Shown here piece by piece: positions 40,398 to 52,245 of a DNA stretch of 64,000 nt. Made by a program: the position numbers and the translations under genes. A model generated the notes under the pieces. That model was not told where the DNA came from, ran no database searches, and worked only from the letters and a program-made list of their open reading frames with translations. The stretch comes from Sitta carolinensis. Taxonomy: Eukaryota; Chordata; Aves; Passeriformes; Sittidae. The stretch's first letter is position 1; every line of letters begins with the position of its first letter. The DNA is taken from NCBI GenBank assembly GCA_032173965.1, contig JAVUNC010000004.1, forward strand, positions 4,632,001 to 4,696,000. Reading direction: 5' to 3'.

Positions 40398-43300
40398 GTA
40401 GAACACATATCTTATAATTGCAAAATTTGGAGGGTCCTGAGGCACTTACAGACTGACTGAATATGGCTTTTCCTGCACACACCAAATACATGCAGAAAGA
40501 GTCTGATGAGATATTTGGGATATGGAAAGCATTTATCCTTGAAGTCTGCTTCATTTTAGAGCAGTTGTCTGGTACCACATTTGCACAAAGAAACATCTAA
40601 AGTTTCAGCATGAGTTGTAAATTGGGTCAGAGATAACTGTATTTCCCAGAAGTTTCCATAGACAAGCCCAATAATCTGTACCTCTGAAAGATCCAGCACT
40701 TTTCTCATTAATTCCACACAGGTTTACAGATATCATTTACCTACCTCTCTTTCTTTCTCATCCTACAGGTCCTGAGCTATTGCCTCTCCCTTTGCTCACA
40801 GTCCCATCTGCTCAGCCCTTATCCCTGATTTCCCTCAAATAGCTAAATTAACACCCTGAATGCACCCACAGAGTGGTTCCTCTCAACCCAAACTCAATCT
40901 GAAATCTGCAGTCTTTCTGCATCAGAAACACTGGATGTGACAGCATTTCCCCCTAATTCTTCAATTTCTCCTCTCAGTGCTGCAGTCTAGACTAGTTGAG
41001 AATGGCTGTAAGGAGAAGGCTGAGTTCCTCACATGGCTATTTTTTAATTAGAGAACATATGAAAAGCTCAAGAAATTTTATTGGTTATGACACAATTGGA
41101 AGAAAATCTGTGGCATGAAAGGTATAAACATTTTCTGATCAGTGGAATGTCCTTATGAAGTACCACAAGAGGCCTGAGATGATCCTGTGATTAAACAACA
41201 GATTTCTTCAATATAAAAACATCAATAGGGACGTTTAAAACCAGACAGAAGAGAAACATCATAAACACAATTCATACATTCAGATGATTTCTAGATCCTC
41301 TTTCCACAAAACCTCATTAGGAAACTATAATATTGGTAAATAAGTCTGGTTCTGTTGCCTAAATGTACGAGTCTATAGGAACAGGGGCATCCCAGAATAT
41401 CTCAGTCCTCCACAGAGGGTTGGAAGCACAATACAGGAATCAGTGTTATTACTGCTGAGCTCTACATTGTGGAACCTGGAAACACCCTGGAGACACTTAG
41501 GAGACAAAGCTGACCACAATCCTTCCTCTCCCACAATCTCCCTGGTTGATAATAAAATTTCAATATTTTAATATTACCTACACAGGATGAAGGATTTAGT
41601 AACATGCAAATAAAGCAGAAATACAACTTTTTTTTTCAATTTAGAAAACTGAAGCTCTCAGTGCTCTGTCAAGCAGCAGAGCAGAGCAGCAGAAGCTGAT
41701 TGTTGACAGACATAATGCCCTCAGGAGAGGAGTAAAACCAACTGCCAGCAACATGATGAAGATGGTAAGTTGTGTGCTGTAAATCTATTTTTAATGAGTA
41801 GTAGACTCTATGAGAAATACAAGACTGTATGCTGGGTCAAATTATTTCATTTAGCCACAAATTCCATCTCCAGACCTTTCTTTCCTAAGCACTGAACACA
41901 GCCAGCACCAAGAGAGACATAAGGCTGGGCAGGTGGAAGAAAGTAAATGGAGAATTTGGTGGTGTATCAACAGTAATGTCTCTTTTGAAGTAAAATTAAA
42001 AGGAGAAGAAAGATCCATAGCATAATTAATTTCTTTCTGATGCATTCTTCATCAGGCTTCACAGTTTCTATTCCCTTGGTGCACAGTAACTTTGCTCCTG
42101 CCTACCCCTCTCCTCAAAAAATGCAATGAAAAGGATTTTGCGTTTGATTTTTTTCTTATTTAACTATAATTTCTAAATGTTTCTCCATTATGAGGGGTAA
42201 TTCATCGGGATGTGACTGACATTTTCTTCTTTCATTAAGGAATGGTGTCCTCCAGCTGCAGAGAATGCCCAAAATTGGGCCAATAAATGTACTTTAAGGC
42301 ACAGTCCTCCTAGTCTGAGGAGAACCGGTAGGTGCAGCACGAGTGGAACTGAGCAGTGTGACACGTTATTGATGTGACCAGTTTGGGAGTTTGCTTGTTG
42401 AGAGGAAATGAGATGCAATTTTAATTCCATCTTGACTTTTTTTGTCATGTGACAAAGGGAAATTTCTAGGTAGAAATCTGCCCAGTGAATGAGAAAAATT
42501 CAATCTCATTCTCATTCCAGTTTTTCATAGTCATATCCCATTTTCTACAGCAGATGAAAAAATTAAATCACAGTGATAAAGCATATTTTCCTAAAATATC
42601 CATTGGAATTAAATGAATCTAGAGATCTAGAGCCAATTAAGTGCAGAAACCAGTTTACACGTGCTGGTTTGAAATGTCTGGGAAGAAAGGGGCAAAAGGC
42701 AAAGGTGCAAAACTGGCTGGTGGTGCTAAGCATAGTTTCTAAGACCAGACTAAGAATCTTTAAATCCCCTGGCAAATTGCAACCTAAAACTGTCTTTGAG
42801 GTTCAGATTAACACTTCAGTCAGTCACTGGATATTGAATTTACAGCTGTACTATGTCAACAGCCCAGTGTGCTGTTGACTGACTTCTGCCCACGCCATAT
42901 CTGAGATGTGGAAAGTCCTGTCAATATTTTTTCCTGAAATCCAAATCCTCTGTTTTTTCCAGGGTGAATCCCATTTGAGGACCATTGCAGTGGGGTTAGA
43001 CCTGAATAAAAACAGTAGATAAGGGCAGTATAGACACTTGCATGTATGCCAGGAATAAAATTTGGATTATTGGGATTTCCCCAAGATTACTGGGCTGTGA
43101 CGCGAGTAATGATTATGTCGGCAACTTCCAAATTATAAGAAAATTACAGTCATGACCCTTCAGTGCACCTGTCCAGGTGTTCCTACAGTCATACAGAATG
43201 TCTGCCAACAACCAACACCCAGCCACCCAGGCCATTCTGCAAACTGATCAAGTGACACCTTTGGTATTTAAAAGGTGATGTCACTCAGCTGGAAAAAAAC

Positions 43301-43574
43301 CACCCTGTTGCCCCATTTAGGATGAGAATTTCTATGGGAGTCATCTCACCTTTTGCTGGGTTGTTTTGTTTTCTTTCTCATGTATTTATTCTCTATGAAT
43401 TTCTTAGCACCATTGTCTTTTCAGATGTACCTTGTGGTGAAAATCTCTTCATGTCCTCTGCCCCCTTCTCATGGGCAGATGTTCTTCAGGCCTGGTACAA
43501 TGAGGAGAGAAATTTTGAATATGGAACTGGGGCAAAAACAAAAGGTGCTATGTTTGGCCATTACACTCAGGTAG

Positions 43575-43619
<45 letters not shown>

Positions 43620-46090
43620 TTATATTTCAGGATGAACAAATAAATGTTAGCTAAGAAAGCTTTACCCTCTCATCGTTAAAGGAAATAAATACGATGGAGA
43701 CATGAGAGTTGTTCTAACAAAATAAGATGAAAATTTTCAAAGGAACAGAATTAGAACAAAAATAATAGGCAAAGTAACAAAATTAAAATTAAAATAATAT
43801 TCTAAGTGTATGTAGGAGTAAAGAGTAAAGATACTGGTATTTCAAGACTTCAGGAAGTAACAACTTATTTGTTTGTTTAACATCTGAAAATTGCCCAGGC
43901 ACTGGAAAAACAGGGTTATTAAAGTATAAGCAAGGAAACTAAATAGGTTTGCTGCAGTCAACAGAGTTCTTTTGACTCAGAGGAGTTGGACAATGGATCA
44001 TCATAAACTTCTGTTGTACCTGCACAAAACACAGGTACAAAATTTTACATCATCATTCCTACATTAACAGTTTCGATTGAATGAAAATATAAATACAAAA
44101 TCAAAGGTTTTATAAACATGTGTCTTGAATTATTATTGTTATATTCCCAATATTCTTTGGTTGAATAGGGGTGAAAGCAGATTTCCAGTAAAATGGGGCT
44201 TGTATTTTTACTGTAAAGGGTAAATAAAGTGATTTAACATCATCGCAAACATTTCTGTGATGCATAATGTATTTAAATTGATTTTCAAATGTTTGTTTTT
44301 CATACTCCCGTGATTTTTATTCTTATCCTACAGATGGTTTGGCACAGTTCTTATAAAATTGGATGTGGTTTTGCTTTCTGCAGCAACACTACATACAGTT
44401 ACTTTTATGTCTGCCAGTACTGCCCTGCGTACGTATTGATTCTGATTTTGGTACTTATTACATTGTCAAAATTAGTCAGGGGTTGGTGAAATTTGTAACA
44501 GGACACATCACCAATAGCTGAGAAATGGGTTTAAAGACTGTATTAGGAATATGAAAGGACAGAAATATACTCATGAAAAGAGATGTCAAACACTAAAAAG
44601 CATAAAATATGTAAAAGGGACACTGATTTTTAGATTAGATGTCAATTACCTAAAAATCCCAATTGTCATAACAGTTAATTGGAAATAAATATTTTGCACA
44701 TTCTGTTGGAAATCTCGGTTCAGAAAGGCATACCAATACATACAGTACAGTGAAGACTATAATTAATACTAAAACTTTAATGGCAATGTTAAGGTAAAGT
44801 GATTATTTCATAGTGCCCACAATTAATTTCCACGTTCCCAATATCTTGTTGTGGGTTGACCTTGACTGACCATCAGTAGCTCACCCAGCCTTTCTGACTC
44901 TTCTCCTAAACAGGACGTAGTAATTAAAAAATATGGCCAAAAGTTCATGGGTCAGGATGAGGTCAGGGGATTTCACTCACCAGCTACTGTCATGGAAAAA
45001 AGAGACTCAGCTTGTGAAAAATAACTTAATGTATTACTAATCAAGCTAGACAAGGATAATAAGAAGTAAAATCAAACCCAAAGCACCTTCTACTAGCCCC
45101 CACCTTCTTCCCAAGCTCAGCTCCTGATTTTCTCTCCCTCCCCCTCAGCAGCACAGTGGGATGGGACTGGGGGCTCTGGTCAGTCCATCACGTGCCATTT
45201 CTGCCTCTCCCCTCTCCCCACACTCTTCCCTCACTCCAGAGTGGGCTCCTCTCACTGGAGACAGTCCTCCATGAACTTCAGCCTGGGTCCTTCCCACAGG
45301 CTGCAGTTCTTCCTAAACTGCTCCAGCATGGGTTCCTTCCATGCTTCCATTCCTTCAGGATTGGACTTCTGCGACGTGTGTCCCCCACAGGTCACCAGTC
45401 CAGCCAGGAGCATGATCCAGTGAGGGTTTCCCATGGGATCACAGCCTCCTCCAGCATCTTCCTGCTCCCGTGTGGGTCTCCACAGGTTGCAGGTGGATCT
45501 TTGCATCCCCATGGCCATCCCTGGGCTGCAGAGGCACAGCTGCCTCTCTGGGCTGCACCAGGGAATCTCAGCTCCAGTGCCTGGGGCACCTCCTGCCTCT
45601 CCCTCTGCACTGACCTGGGTGTTTGCAGAGTGATTTCTCTCACATATTCTCAGGCCTTTCTTCTGGTTGCTGTTGCACGCAGGATTTCCCCTCCCTTGAA
45701 TGTGTCATCACAGAGCCACTACCACGTGGGTCCAGCTTGGAGCTGGCCAACACCTCTGGTGTCTTCTCACGAAAGGCATCCCTGCAAATTCCTCCCCCTC
45801 TCTGCCCACTGCCAAAGCGTTTCCAAATAAACCTAGCACACATGTAAAAATTGTTTGACGTGTAACCAAAGACTGAGTGTAAATGTAACAGTAAGTTACA
45901 TAAGTAACTGACTGTAAATCTAAACGTCTTTATAGTTTAGTTTTCCACTCAGATATGGGGTAGTGACTTCAAAGCTGATGTTGGTAACATTGATGTTTCA
46001 GGGGAAACCTAGTAAGTTTAATGAAGACACCCTACAAGGAAGGAGAGCCCTGTGGGGATTGCCCCAGTGCCTGTGAGGATGGATTATGCA
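40341..46090 (+). CDS. CRISP: Cysteine-rich secretory protein (CRISP), six exons, frameshifted in exon 3
   Basis: Joined coding exons are 40341-40397, 41645-41764, 42240-42328, 43425-43570, 44334-44428 and 46002-46090. Seen: an N-terminal signal peptide, then a CAP/PR-1 domain with HNALRR near its start, the CAP1 signature [17 protein letters not shown] spanning the exon 4/5 junction and the CAP2 signature [10 protein letters not shown] spanning exons 5/6, then a Cys-rich hinge ([12 protein letters not shown]). All introns are GT..AG, and every junction phase fits the CRISP family except at the end of exon 3. Known for the family: secreted proteins, often of the reproductive tract, whose C-terminal Cys-rich domain modulates ion channels. 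Odd: one extra C in exon 3 shifts the frame and reaches TAG at 42312, and the exons for the C-terminal domain were not found. The locus may be a pseudogene, or a working gene with a sequence error. The family is certain; the ortholog (CRISP2 or another) is not decidable here. Confidence 0.9.
41645..41764 (+). CDS. CRISP: CRISP exon 2 (start of CAP domain)
   Basis: Forty codons, phase 0 to phase 0, with acceptor TTCAATTTAG and donor ATG|GTAAGT. It contains [18 protein letters not shown] followed by TASNMMKM, the characteristic beginning of the CRISP CAP domain with the conserved His-Asn pair. There is no stop or indel. Confidence 0.92.
42240..42328 (+). CDS. CRISP: CRISP exon 3, carrying a +1 frameshift
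   Basis: The acceptor is TTCATTAAG and the donor is ACCG|GTAGG. The exon opens [17 protein letters not shown], clear CRISP sequence. It is 89 nt long; from phase 0 it should be 88 nt to join exon 4 (which begins G|AT for the Asp of DVPCGEN). The excess is in the CC at about 42300-42301. Upstream reads ...CTLR in one frame and downstream reads HSPPSLRRT in the next. In the literal frame TAG follows at 42312-42314. Moving either splice site cannot restore both ends. This is either a real lesion, a polymorphism or a one-base sequence error. Confidence 0.88.
43425..43570 (+). CDS. CRISP: CRISP exon 4 (central CAP domain)
   Basis: 146 nt (two bases plus 48 codons) with acceptor GTCTTTTCAG and donor ACTCAG|GTAGAT, phase 1 to phase 0. 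It carries [30 protein letters not shown] and the beginning of the CAP1 signature (GHYTQ). It is intact. A long (TA)n tract begins only a few bases after the donor. Confidence 0.95.
43575..43625 (+). repeat. (TA)n microsatellite directly after CRISP exon 4
   Basis: Alternating TA beginning about 5 bases after the exon 4 donor. Confidence 0.95.
44334..44428 (+). CDS. CRISP: CRISP exon 5 (CAP1/CAP2 signatures)
   Basis: 95 nt with acceptor TTATCCTACAG and donor CCTGC|GTACGT, phase 0 to phase 2. It encodes [12 protein letters not shown], completing CAP1, then FYVCQYCP, the start of CAP2. Cysteines are at the positions expected for CRISP disulfides. It is intact. Confidence 0.95.
44847..45845 (-). 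mobile_element. ERV-type LTR (about 1 kb) in CRISP intron 5
   Basis: Starts TGTTGTGGGTTGACC and runs to ...CTAGCACACA. It contains repeated units of the type GGTCCTTCCCACAGGCTGCAG and CATATTCTCAGGCC, resembling a common avian ERVL-like LTR that reads in the opposite direction. A 224-codon + strand frame here (45156-45830) is antisense LTR sequence. No clear target duplication or retroviral gene was seen, which suggests an old solo copy. The family assignment is from memory of avian LTR texture and is tentative. Confidence 0.6.
46002..46090 (+). CDS. CRISP: CRISP exon 6 (end of CAP2 and hinge)
   Basis: 89 nt with acceptor TGATGTTTCAG and donor TGCA|GTAAGT, phase 2 to phase 1. It completes CPAGN and continues with [19 protein letters not shown] and LC, the CRISP hinge. 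It is the last exon that can be assigned to the family with certainty. The next family exon should begin in phase 1 and encode the first part of the C-terminal Cys-rich domain. Confidence 0.93.
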
Positions 46091-48486
46091 GTAAGTTCCA
46101 TGCATTTTAATTGTGACCTGGGTAATGTTGATGCTTAAAAAACCCTAAACAACAATTAATTAATGCAAACTGATTTTTAAAAAAGATATTTGCTGAAATA
46201 CTAGGCCAAAAGCACTATCAGAGAATCACATTTCACCATGCTGTCTGCTTTACCTATGTGAGATAAAGCTTTTCCATGGCCAGGAGAGATAAATCTCATC
46301 CTTGAACCTAAGAAATTCTAGGGAAGAAGGGGACTTCTTTACCTTTTTTTACTTCTTCATCCTTTGAACAATGATGGCAGATCAAATGGAATTAGCAACA
46401 CACTTGATAAGAGCAAGTGGCAAACTTGAGTTTTTAGAACTCTAATAGAAAATAAAAACATATGGGCTGAGTCTCACAATGCAAGATTTAATTCCTATCT
46501 TCTGTTATGGAATTAAACAAATTCTCACCACAGGCTGTAACATAAAGAAATAAATTTTTCAAATGCCTTTATGGGTAAATGAGAAATCTCCTTGAGAGGG
46601 ACACTTATTTTCAATGTGTGGTCAAATTAGTGGTTTGGATGCTGCTGGAGTGTAAATGGCAACAGAGAGGAAAACATTAGAGAGAAAACAATGTTGATGA
46701 AAATATTATTCTGAAAGTATATGCTGTGGGTTTTCACTTCCCACTCATGATTGATTTTGTGTTTCAATCATCTTCAGCCAACCTGTGAAAGTTTGAAGAC
46801 GTTTTTTTCCAGCACTCCTGGCAAAGTGTCCAGGATGTACCCAGAGCTTTGTCAAGTCCACTGCTCTGCTCCTGTCAATGCAAAACTGGAATAAACCACC
46901 AAGCTCAACTTTTACCTTCCTGGGCATCCATCTCCTTAAGGAAGTCTTCCCCAAACACCGATTCCATCCTGCCTCTCCAACATATGCAGAAGGACTTGAG
47001 TACAGTGACTCACACAAGAAAAATGTGTAGGATGATGTATATATTCTATTTATATAATGGTCCAGAACATGGTAGAAATCTTAATCTAAATCTGTGTTTG
47101 TTTGCCAGATATATTTAATTATTAGCTTTTCTCATCTTTCTTTTCCCAAAATGTTATGTCATAAGCATTTTTAAAGGTCTGTGGTCCCATGCCTTTATTA
47201 TGTTCTTGGCATAGATGGATAGTGCTTGGCCATGTAAATACTTTTAACTTGATGGAAAATTTAAACTATTATACTGTTAACAGGACCAGAAGATAAACAG
47301 GATTGCTTGAAATATGCAATTCTTCAAGGAAATTAGGAGAGCAGAGCAGTTTCCTCTAGATCTATTCTGGTTTAGAATCTGTTGCTGACATATGTTCTAC
47401 TGTAAAATACTCAGTTGTGAAAAAACAAAAAAATGCCCCAAAAAACAAGACCAAATGTAGTTATTTTAAATTAAGAATCCTGTTTATAGCATAAGATTAC
47501 ATTTAAATACAGGTAACCAAACCTGCCTTGTCAAGGAAAAGGACTGTCTGAGAAAAGGGCTTAATTCACAGTAACAGATAGTCAAAAGGGGGAAGGTCCC
47601 TGTGTTTGGACACTTTGTTTTTCATAGCAAGCAGACGTGTTCCAAGATTTTTTAATATCTTCTTTTGCTGTATTAGTCATTAAATTCCTCATTCTTCACT
47701 GACCAGTTCATCATAATTTCCATTCTTTCTTATTATCATGAAATAAAATTCTCTAAACTTCACCAACATTGTGAGTTTATTAGCATTAGGTGTTGAAGGG
47801 AGCCTTAATATTTAGCAGCATGAGCAGAAACAGGTTATGTGAGAAGATTTCCTAGGGAAAAACAGAAGTCATATAAGCAACTCTCCATCAGACTCCATTT
47901 CAGAGAGAAATAACAACTAGCATTAATAACCTGCAATCCCCACTCTGTGACCTTTGGGAAACAGGTGTTCTGTGCAGTTAATGATGGGGCTAAATATTAT
48001 ATTTCAGTCTCACTTTACAAAGGTTGCACATTCCAGTCCCCTTTTAGTAAGGAAGCTGCTGTCATAATTAAGATTTCATGTCCCAGACTCCTTGCCACAG
48101 AATATCATCACACATTTCTGACTCCTTCATTCCAGTGGCATTTCTTCTAGTGTGAACAACAAGCATTAAGTTAAAAGTTCGATTTCACAAGTCAAATTGC
48201 TTATTATTTGGGTTGGATTTTTTCCTCATTCATCTCCACCACTTTTCCCCTTCATGGCACACTGCCCTCTCAGCTGGAGGCAACTTTAATAGTAAATTAA
48301 AAAGTGCCAGGTCATAGGTATTAGGCTGGAACGTGACTTACTACACTCTGAAATAATTAGCACAGGTCTAAGTAAGAATGATTATATTGCAATTGTTAAT
48401 CCAGTGCTGTAACCAATAAGGAAATGGGCAGAACCATTACCCTCACTCACTAAAGACTTCTTAACCATGAAAAACGGGTCAAGAAA
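46091..48486. other. Downstream of CRISP exon 6, no exon assigned
   Basis: Probable intron 6. Searched by eye for a phase-1 Cys-rich exon. Only a weak candidate after AAATACAG at 47514 (phase-1 NQTCLVKEKDC, no consensus donor) was seen. Confidence 0.5.
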
Positions 48487-48935
48487 TCATAGAATCATTA
48501 AGGCTGGAAAAAATCTCTAAGATCATGGAGTCCAAATATTTCCCTATCACTGCCATGTCCACCACTAAACCATGTCCCCCAGAAAGAGAGCTGCATACTT
48601 CTTGAACACTTCCAGGGGTGGTGACTCCAACACTTCCCTGAGTAGCCTGTCCCAATGCTTTCTGTGAAGAAATTTTTTGCCAATATCCGGTCTAAACCTC
48701 CCTTGGAACAGCTTGAAGTAATTTCTTCTTGTCCTGTTGTTTATTACCTGGGAGCAGAGACCGACTGTGGCTGCAGCCTGTTCATAGGGAGTTGTGCAGA
48801 GCCAGAAGGTTCCCCCGAGCCTCCTTTTCTCCAATCTGAGCCCCTTTCCAGCTCCCTCAGCTGCTCCTCATCAGCCTTGTGCTCCAGACCCTTCCCCAGC
48901 TCCGTTCTCTTCTCTGGACATGCTCCAGCCCCCCA
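48487..48935 (-). mobile_element. CR1 LINE 3' fragment
   Basis: ATCATAGAATCATTAAGGCT through GGTGGTGACTCCAACACTTC to CTTCTCTGGACATGCTCC. Confidence 0.9.
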
Positions 48936-49369
48936 AAGTCTTTCCTCTAGTGATTTCTGTTACTTTCCGCTACAACCCGAACCACAAGAACTCATTTCTC
49001 AGTTGCTCAAAAGAGGAAAGAAGTAGTGTAATAAGGTAAAAATCAACAATCACACATCTGACCCTGGGAATAAAGGTCAATAAGCCTAATTTATATCTCC
49101 AGGAAGATAATGGACCAAATCTTTTACCTGTCATTCTGTAACCAGTAGAGTATTAAATATCAAGATGCATCCTTCATGAACTGATCTTGCCAAAACAAAC
49201 TCCCTGCAGTGAGCCACTCAGATGGGAAGATGTTGTGATGGCTGAAGGAACAAACCTGGGAGGTGTGGTTCAGATGAAAGTACTAAAACATGGAAAGACA
49301 TCTATGCAGCTGAGCATACGCATCCATGAATGCTCCTGATCTGGGGGAGGAGACAGAGACCTCTGGCAC

Positions 49370-49822
49370 CTCAGGGTCTGGTGGATGACAAGGTGCCCAT
49401 GACCCAGGAGTGTGCCCTGTGAGAAAAAAGACCCAAAGAGGCACATCTGGGGTGCTGTGTCCAGTCCTGGGCTCCTCAGGATGAGACATGGAGCTCCTGG
49501 AGTGTGTCCAGTGCTGGGTGACACAGATGATGGAGGCACTGGAGCATCTCCCTGCTGGGGAAAGGCTGAGGGAGCTGGGGCTGTTCAGCCTGCAGAGGGG
49601 ACACAGCTGAGAGGGAAGCTCATCCCTGTGTGTGCCTGTGAGCAGGGAGGGTCAGAGCAGGGCCCAGGCTCTGCTCCAGGGCCCAGCAATGGCACCAGAG
49701 GAACGGGCAGGGACTGATCCCAGCAAGTTCACCTGGACAGGAGGAGGAACTTCCCTGTGCAGTGACCCAGCACTGAACAGAGACCAGAGAGGGGGTGGAG
49801 TCTCCTCACTGGGGATATTCCA
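49370..49822 (+). mobile_element. CR1 LINE fragment (copy 2 of a near-identical pair)
   Basis: Begins in the ORF2 end (CAGGGTCTGGTGGATGACAA) with a short deletion, then the shared 385-bp block 49438-49822. Unlike copy 1 it lacks the CR1 3' tail: after GATATTCCA it runs into unrelated DNA. Confidence 0.88.
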
Positions 49823-50330
49823 GAAATTTCTGGAAACACAATCTTGGGCTCTAAACTGACTGCTTTATGTGAGGCCCAGCTAATGATGTTCCTAGGGCAT
49901 AAGAAATATTTAGTGACTGACTATGATTCCAAAGGGCCATGTTGCAATCAGGCACTGCTGGTAAAAGACTTTAAAGCCATTCATTATAATATGCAATTAA
50001 TAACTTACTGTGAGGCAGTTTGCCTTGTCCCTGATGTCTCCCATCATCACTGGGATCCCCACAGCAGAGCAGGCTTTCCTCCTAGCACATCCTGCTCCTG
50101 CCTCCTTCCACCTTTCAAGGAGAAACCCATGATAATCTGCCTACCTTTAGCTAGAATCCAGAGCAAACAAGGAAATGCCATGGGAAAACCTGTGGAAAGG
50201 TATTATTTCCCATTCTTCCTTCTCACCTGCTCCTGAGGGAGCTCCTTGCTCCTGGCTGCTCTGGGACAGGGCCTGAGTTATGCCTCACATGATGGACCTC
50301 CTGGTTCATTGTGGAAGAGTACACAATATA

Positions 50331-50632
50331 GGATAGGATAGGACAGGATAGGATAGGATAGGATAGGATAGGATAGGATAGGATAGGATAGGATAGGATA
50401 GGATAGGATAGGATAGGATAGGATAGGAAGGATAGGATAGGATAGGATAGGATAGGATAGGACAGGACAGGATAGGATAGGATAGGATAGGACAGGACAG
50501 GACAGGACAGGACAGGAAGGACAGGATAGGATAGGACAGGACAGGACAGGATAGGATAGGATAGGATAGGATAGGAAGGATAGGATAGGATAGGACAGGA
50601 CAGGACAGGACAGGACAGGACAGGACAGGATA
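50331..50632 (+). repeat. Pentanucleotide array GGATA/GGACA, about 60 units
   Basis: Uninterrupted pentamers of two kinds differing by T or C at position 4, arranged in blocks rather than mixed, with three GGAAGG interruptions. The lack of stops on the - strand creates a spurious 172-codon frame. Confidence 0.97.
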
Positions 50633-52054
50633 AATTCAGTTAGAGGGGACCTACCTAGTGCAACTTCCTGACCAAAGTTAAGTTTGGAATAAGTTCGTCT
50701 CCAAGTGCAAGAATCATCTCCTTTGTGCAGTGGTTTAAGAGGAACATGGTGATATGGACAGTTCAGCCAAGGCAGTGTCCTGTCTCTTGCCATCACAAAG
50801 AGAATGTCCCTTAATGGCAGTTGGAAAAGTCTTTTTGGCAGGCAGAACTGAGGTTGTTCTTTCTCCAGATTTGATGTCTTTTATAACGACCTTAAAAAAA
50901 ATGGCCTGTAGCTGTTGGACTTGAACTATCAATCATCTGAGCAGAATGGTGCTGCCTTTTCTACTTGTATGGAGAAAATCTTTATTTATTTTCTCTGCAA
51001 CATTTAGCCACAGACGAGCTTTTTAGAGAAGTGTTATACAACGAAGAAATGAACATTGTACTAACTCTAACTGGGCCATTTTCAGATGGATTTCCTGACT
51101 GTATGTCACTGCCCATCTGCTCTGCTTTATCAGATTGCTGAACAGGTAAGAAAGACAAAAGTTAAAGAAAACAGAAATAATCTATAGATGTTTTTACATA
51201 TTTGTAATTTATCATTTTCTCATTTTGTAGCTGAAAAAGAAAACATCAGGTCCATACTTAGGAGAAGTATGTTGAGATCATAGAGGGGCTGAGAACAACT
51301 GTGCCCTAGCTGATACAAGTAATGCTCCAGAACCTGATGCTTTGCACCCTGAAATCCAGTTGTGGATTTCACACAATCCTCTGTTTAGCACCCAGTCTCC
51401 CACACAGTGACTTACACAAGAGGAAGGTGTTTCCAAATTAGATGCTAACTGCAACAAATGACTGAGCAAGAAGTGACCTATTTCAATTTAATAAAAATCA
51501 AGTTTTAATCCTCCCCTCCCTCCCTTGGTGCTGGAGTATACACAAGGGTTAAACACTCCCCTAGGCATGGCAAAGTGCACTTAGGACAGAGGCACTTAGG
51601 ACCACACATTTGGGCTTAAGCAGCTGTATTTCTCCCTGAAATGAGATCCTTTTGTAGGATCCTTTAATCTCAGTCTCAGCCTGCCCACAAACTCGTACTC
51701 ACTGGAATATGTTAAAAAACCCCCTCTTACTTTCTCAAATTGAAGTGTCAGGCACTGCCTGTTTATTACTCTGCCTAGAATACATTTGGCAATAGTTTGC
51801 TGGGTTTACCATTTAGTCTCAAAAAATTGATGCCAATTTTCCTGTAAGTTTTGCTGTTAATGCTCTTCTGGCCTCACCATAGAAGTGACATTACCTGAGG
51901 TGGGTTACACAGGTTGGAAGAGGAAGATCATCTCCAGTGCCACCACTACATTTCCTCCTCACTAAATTGATCTTACTTCCTAACCTGGCAGAAAATGATC
52001 CACAGCCTGGCTGGTACTGAGACAGCCAGCCACACAAAGAAATAATTCAGGAAA

Positions 52055-52245
52055 ATCCAGGACAAGAAGAAATGTTTTCAAGTTGAGCCAGGGTAGGTTT
52101 AGATTAGATAATGGGACAGATTTTTCAACTGAAAGAGTGGTCAGGCATTGGAACAAACTGCCCAGGGAAATGATGGAGTCACAAAAAAATGTGAAGATGT
52201 GGTGCTTAGGGCCACGGTTTGGTGGTGAACATAGAGTTCCCAGGA
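52055..52245 (+). mobile_element. CR1 LINE 3' fragment
   Basis: GGTTTAGATTAGATAATGGG, AGGCATTGGAACAAACTGCC and GTGAAGATGTGGTGCTTAGG. Confidence 0.85.

Noticed and set aside
45156..45830. 224-codon + strand frame
   Set aside because: It lies wholly within the LTR in CRISP intron 5, antisense to it.
47515..47574. Candidate CRISP exon 7 with NQTCLVKEKDC
   Set aside because: Weak pyrimidine tract, no GT donor, and spacing of cysteines does not fit the family.
50331..50632. Possible CRISPR array
   Set aside because: The units are contiguous pentamers with no spacers, and the genome is vertebrate.
50278..50796. 172-codon - strand open frame
   Set aside because: It is a pentamer array read without stops; its repetitive Pro/Cys/Ser/Tyr peptides reflect GGATA/GGACA only.
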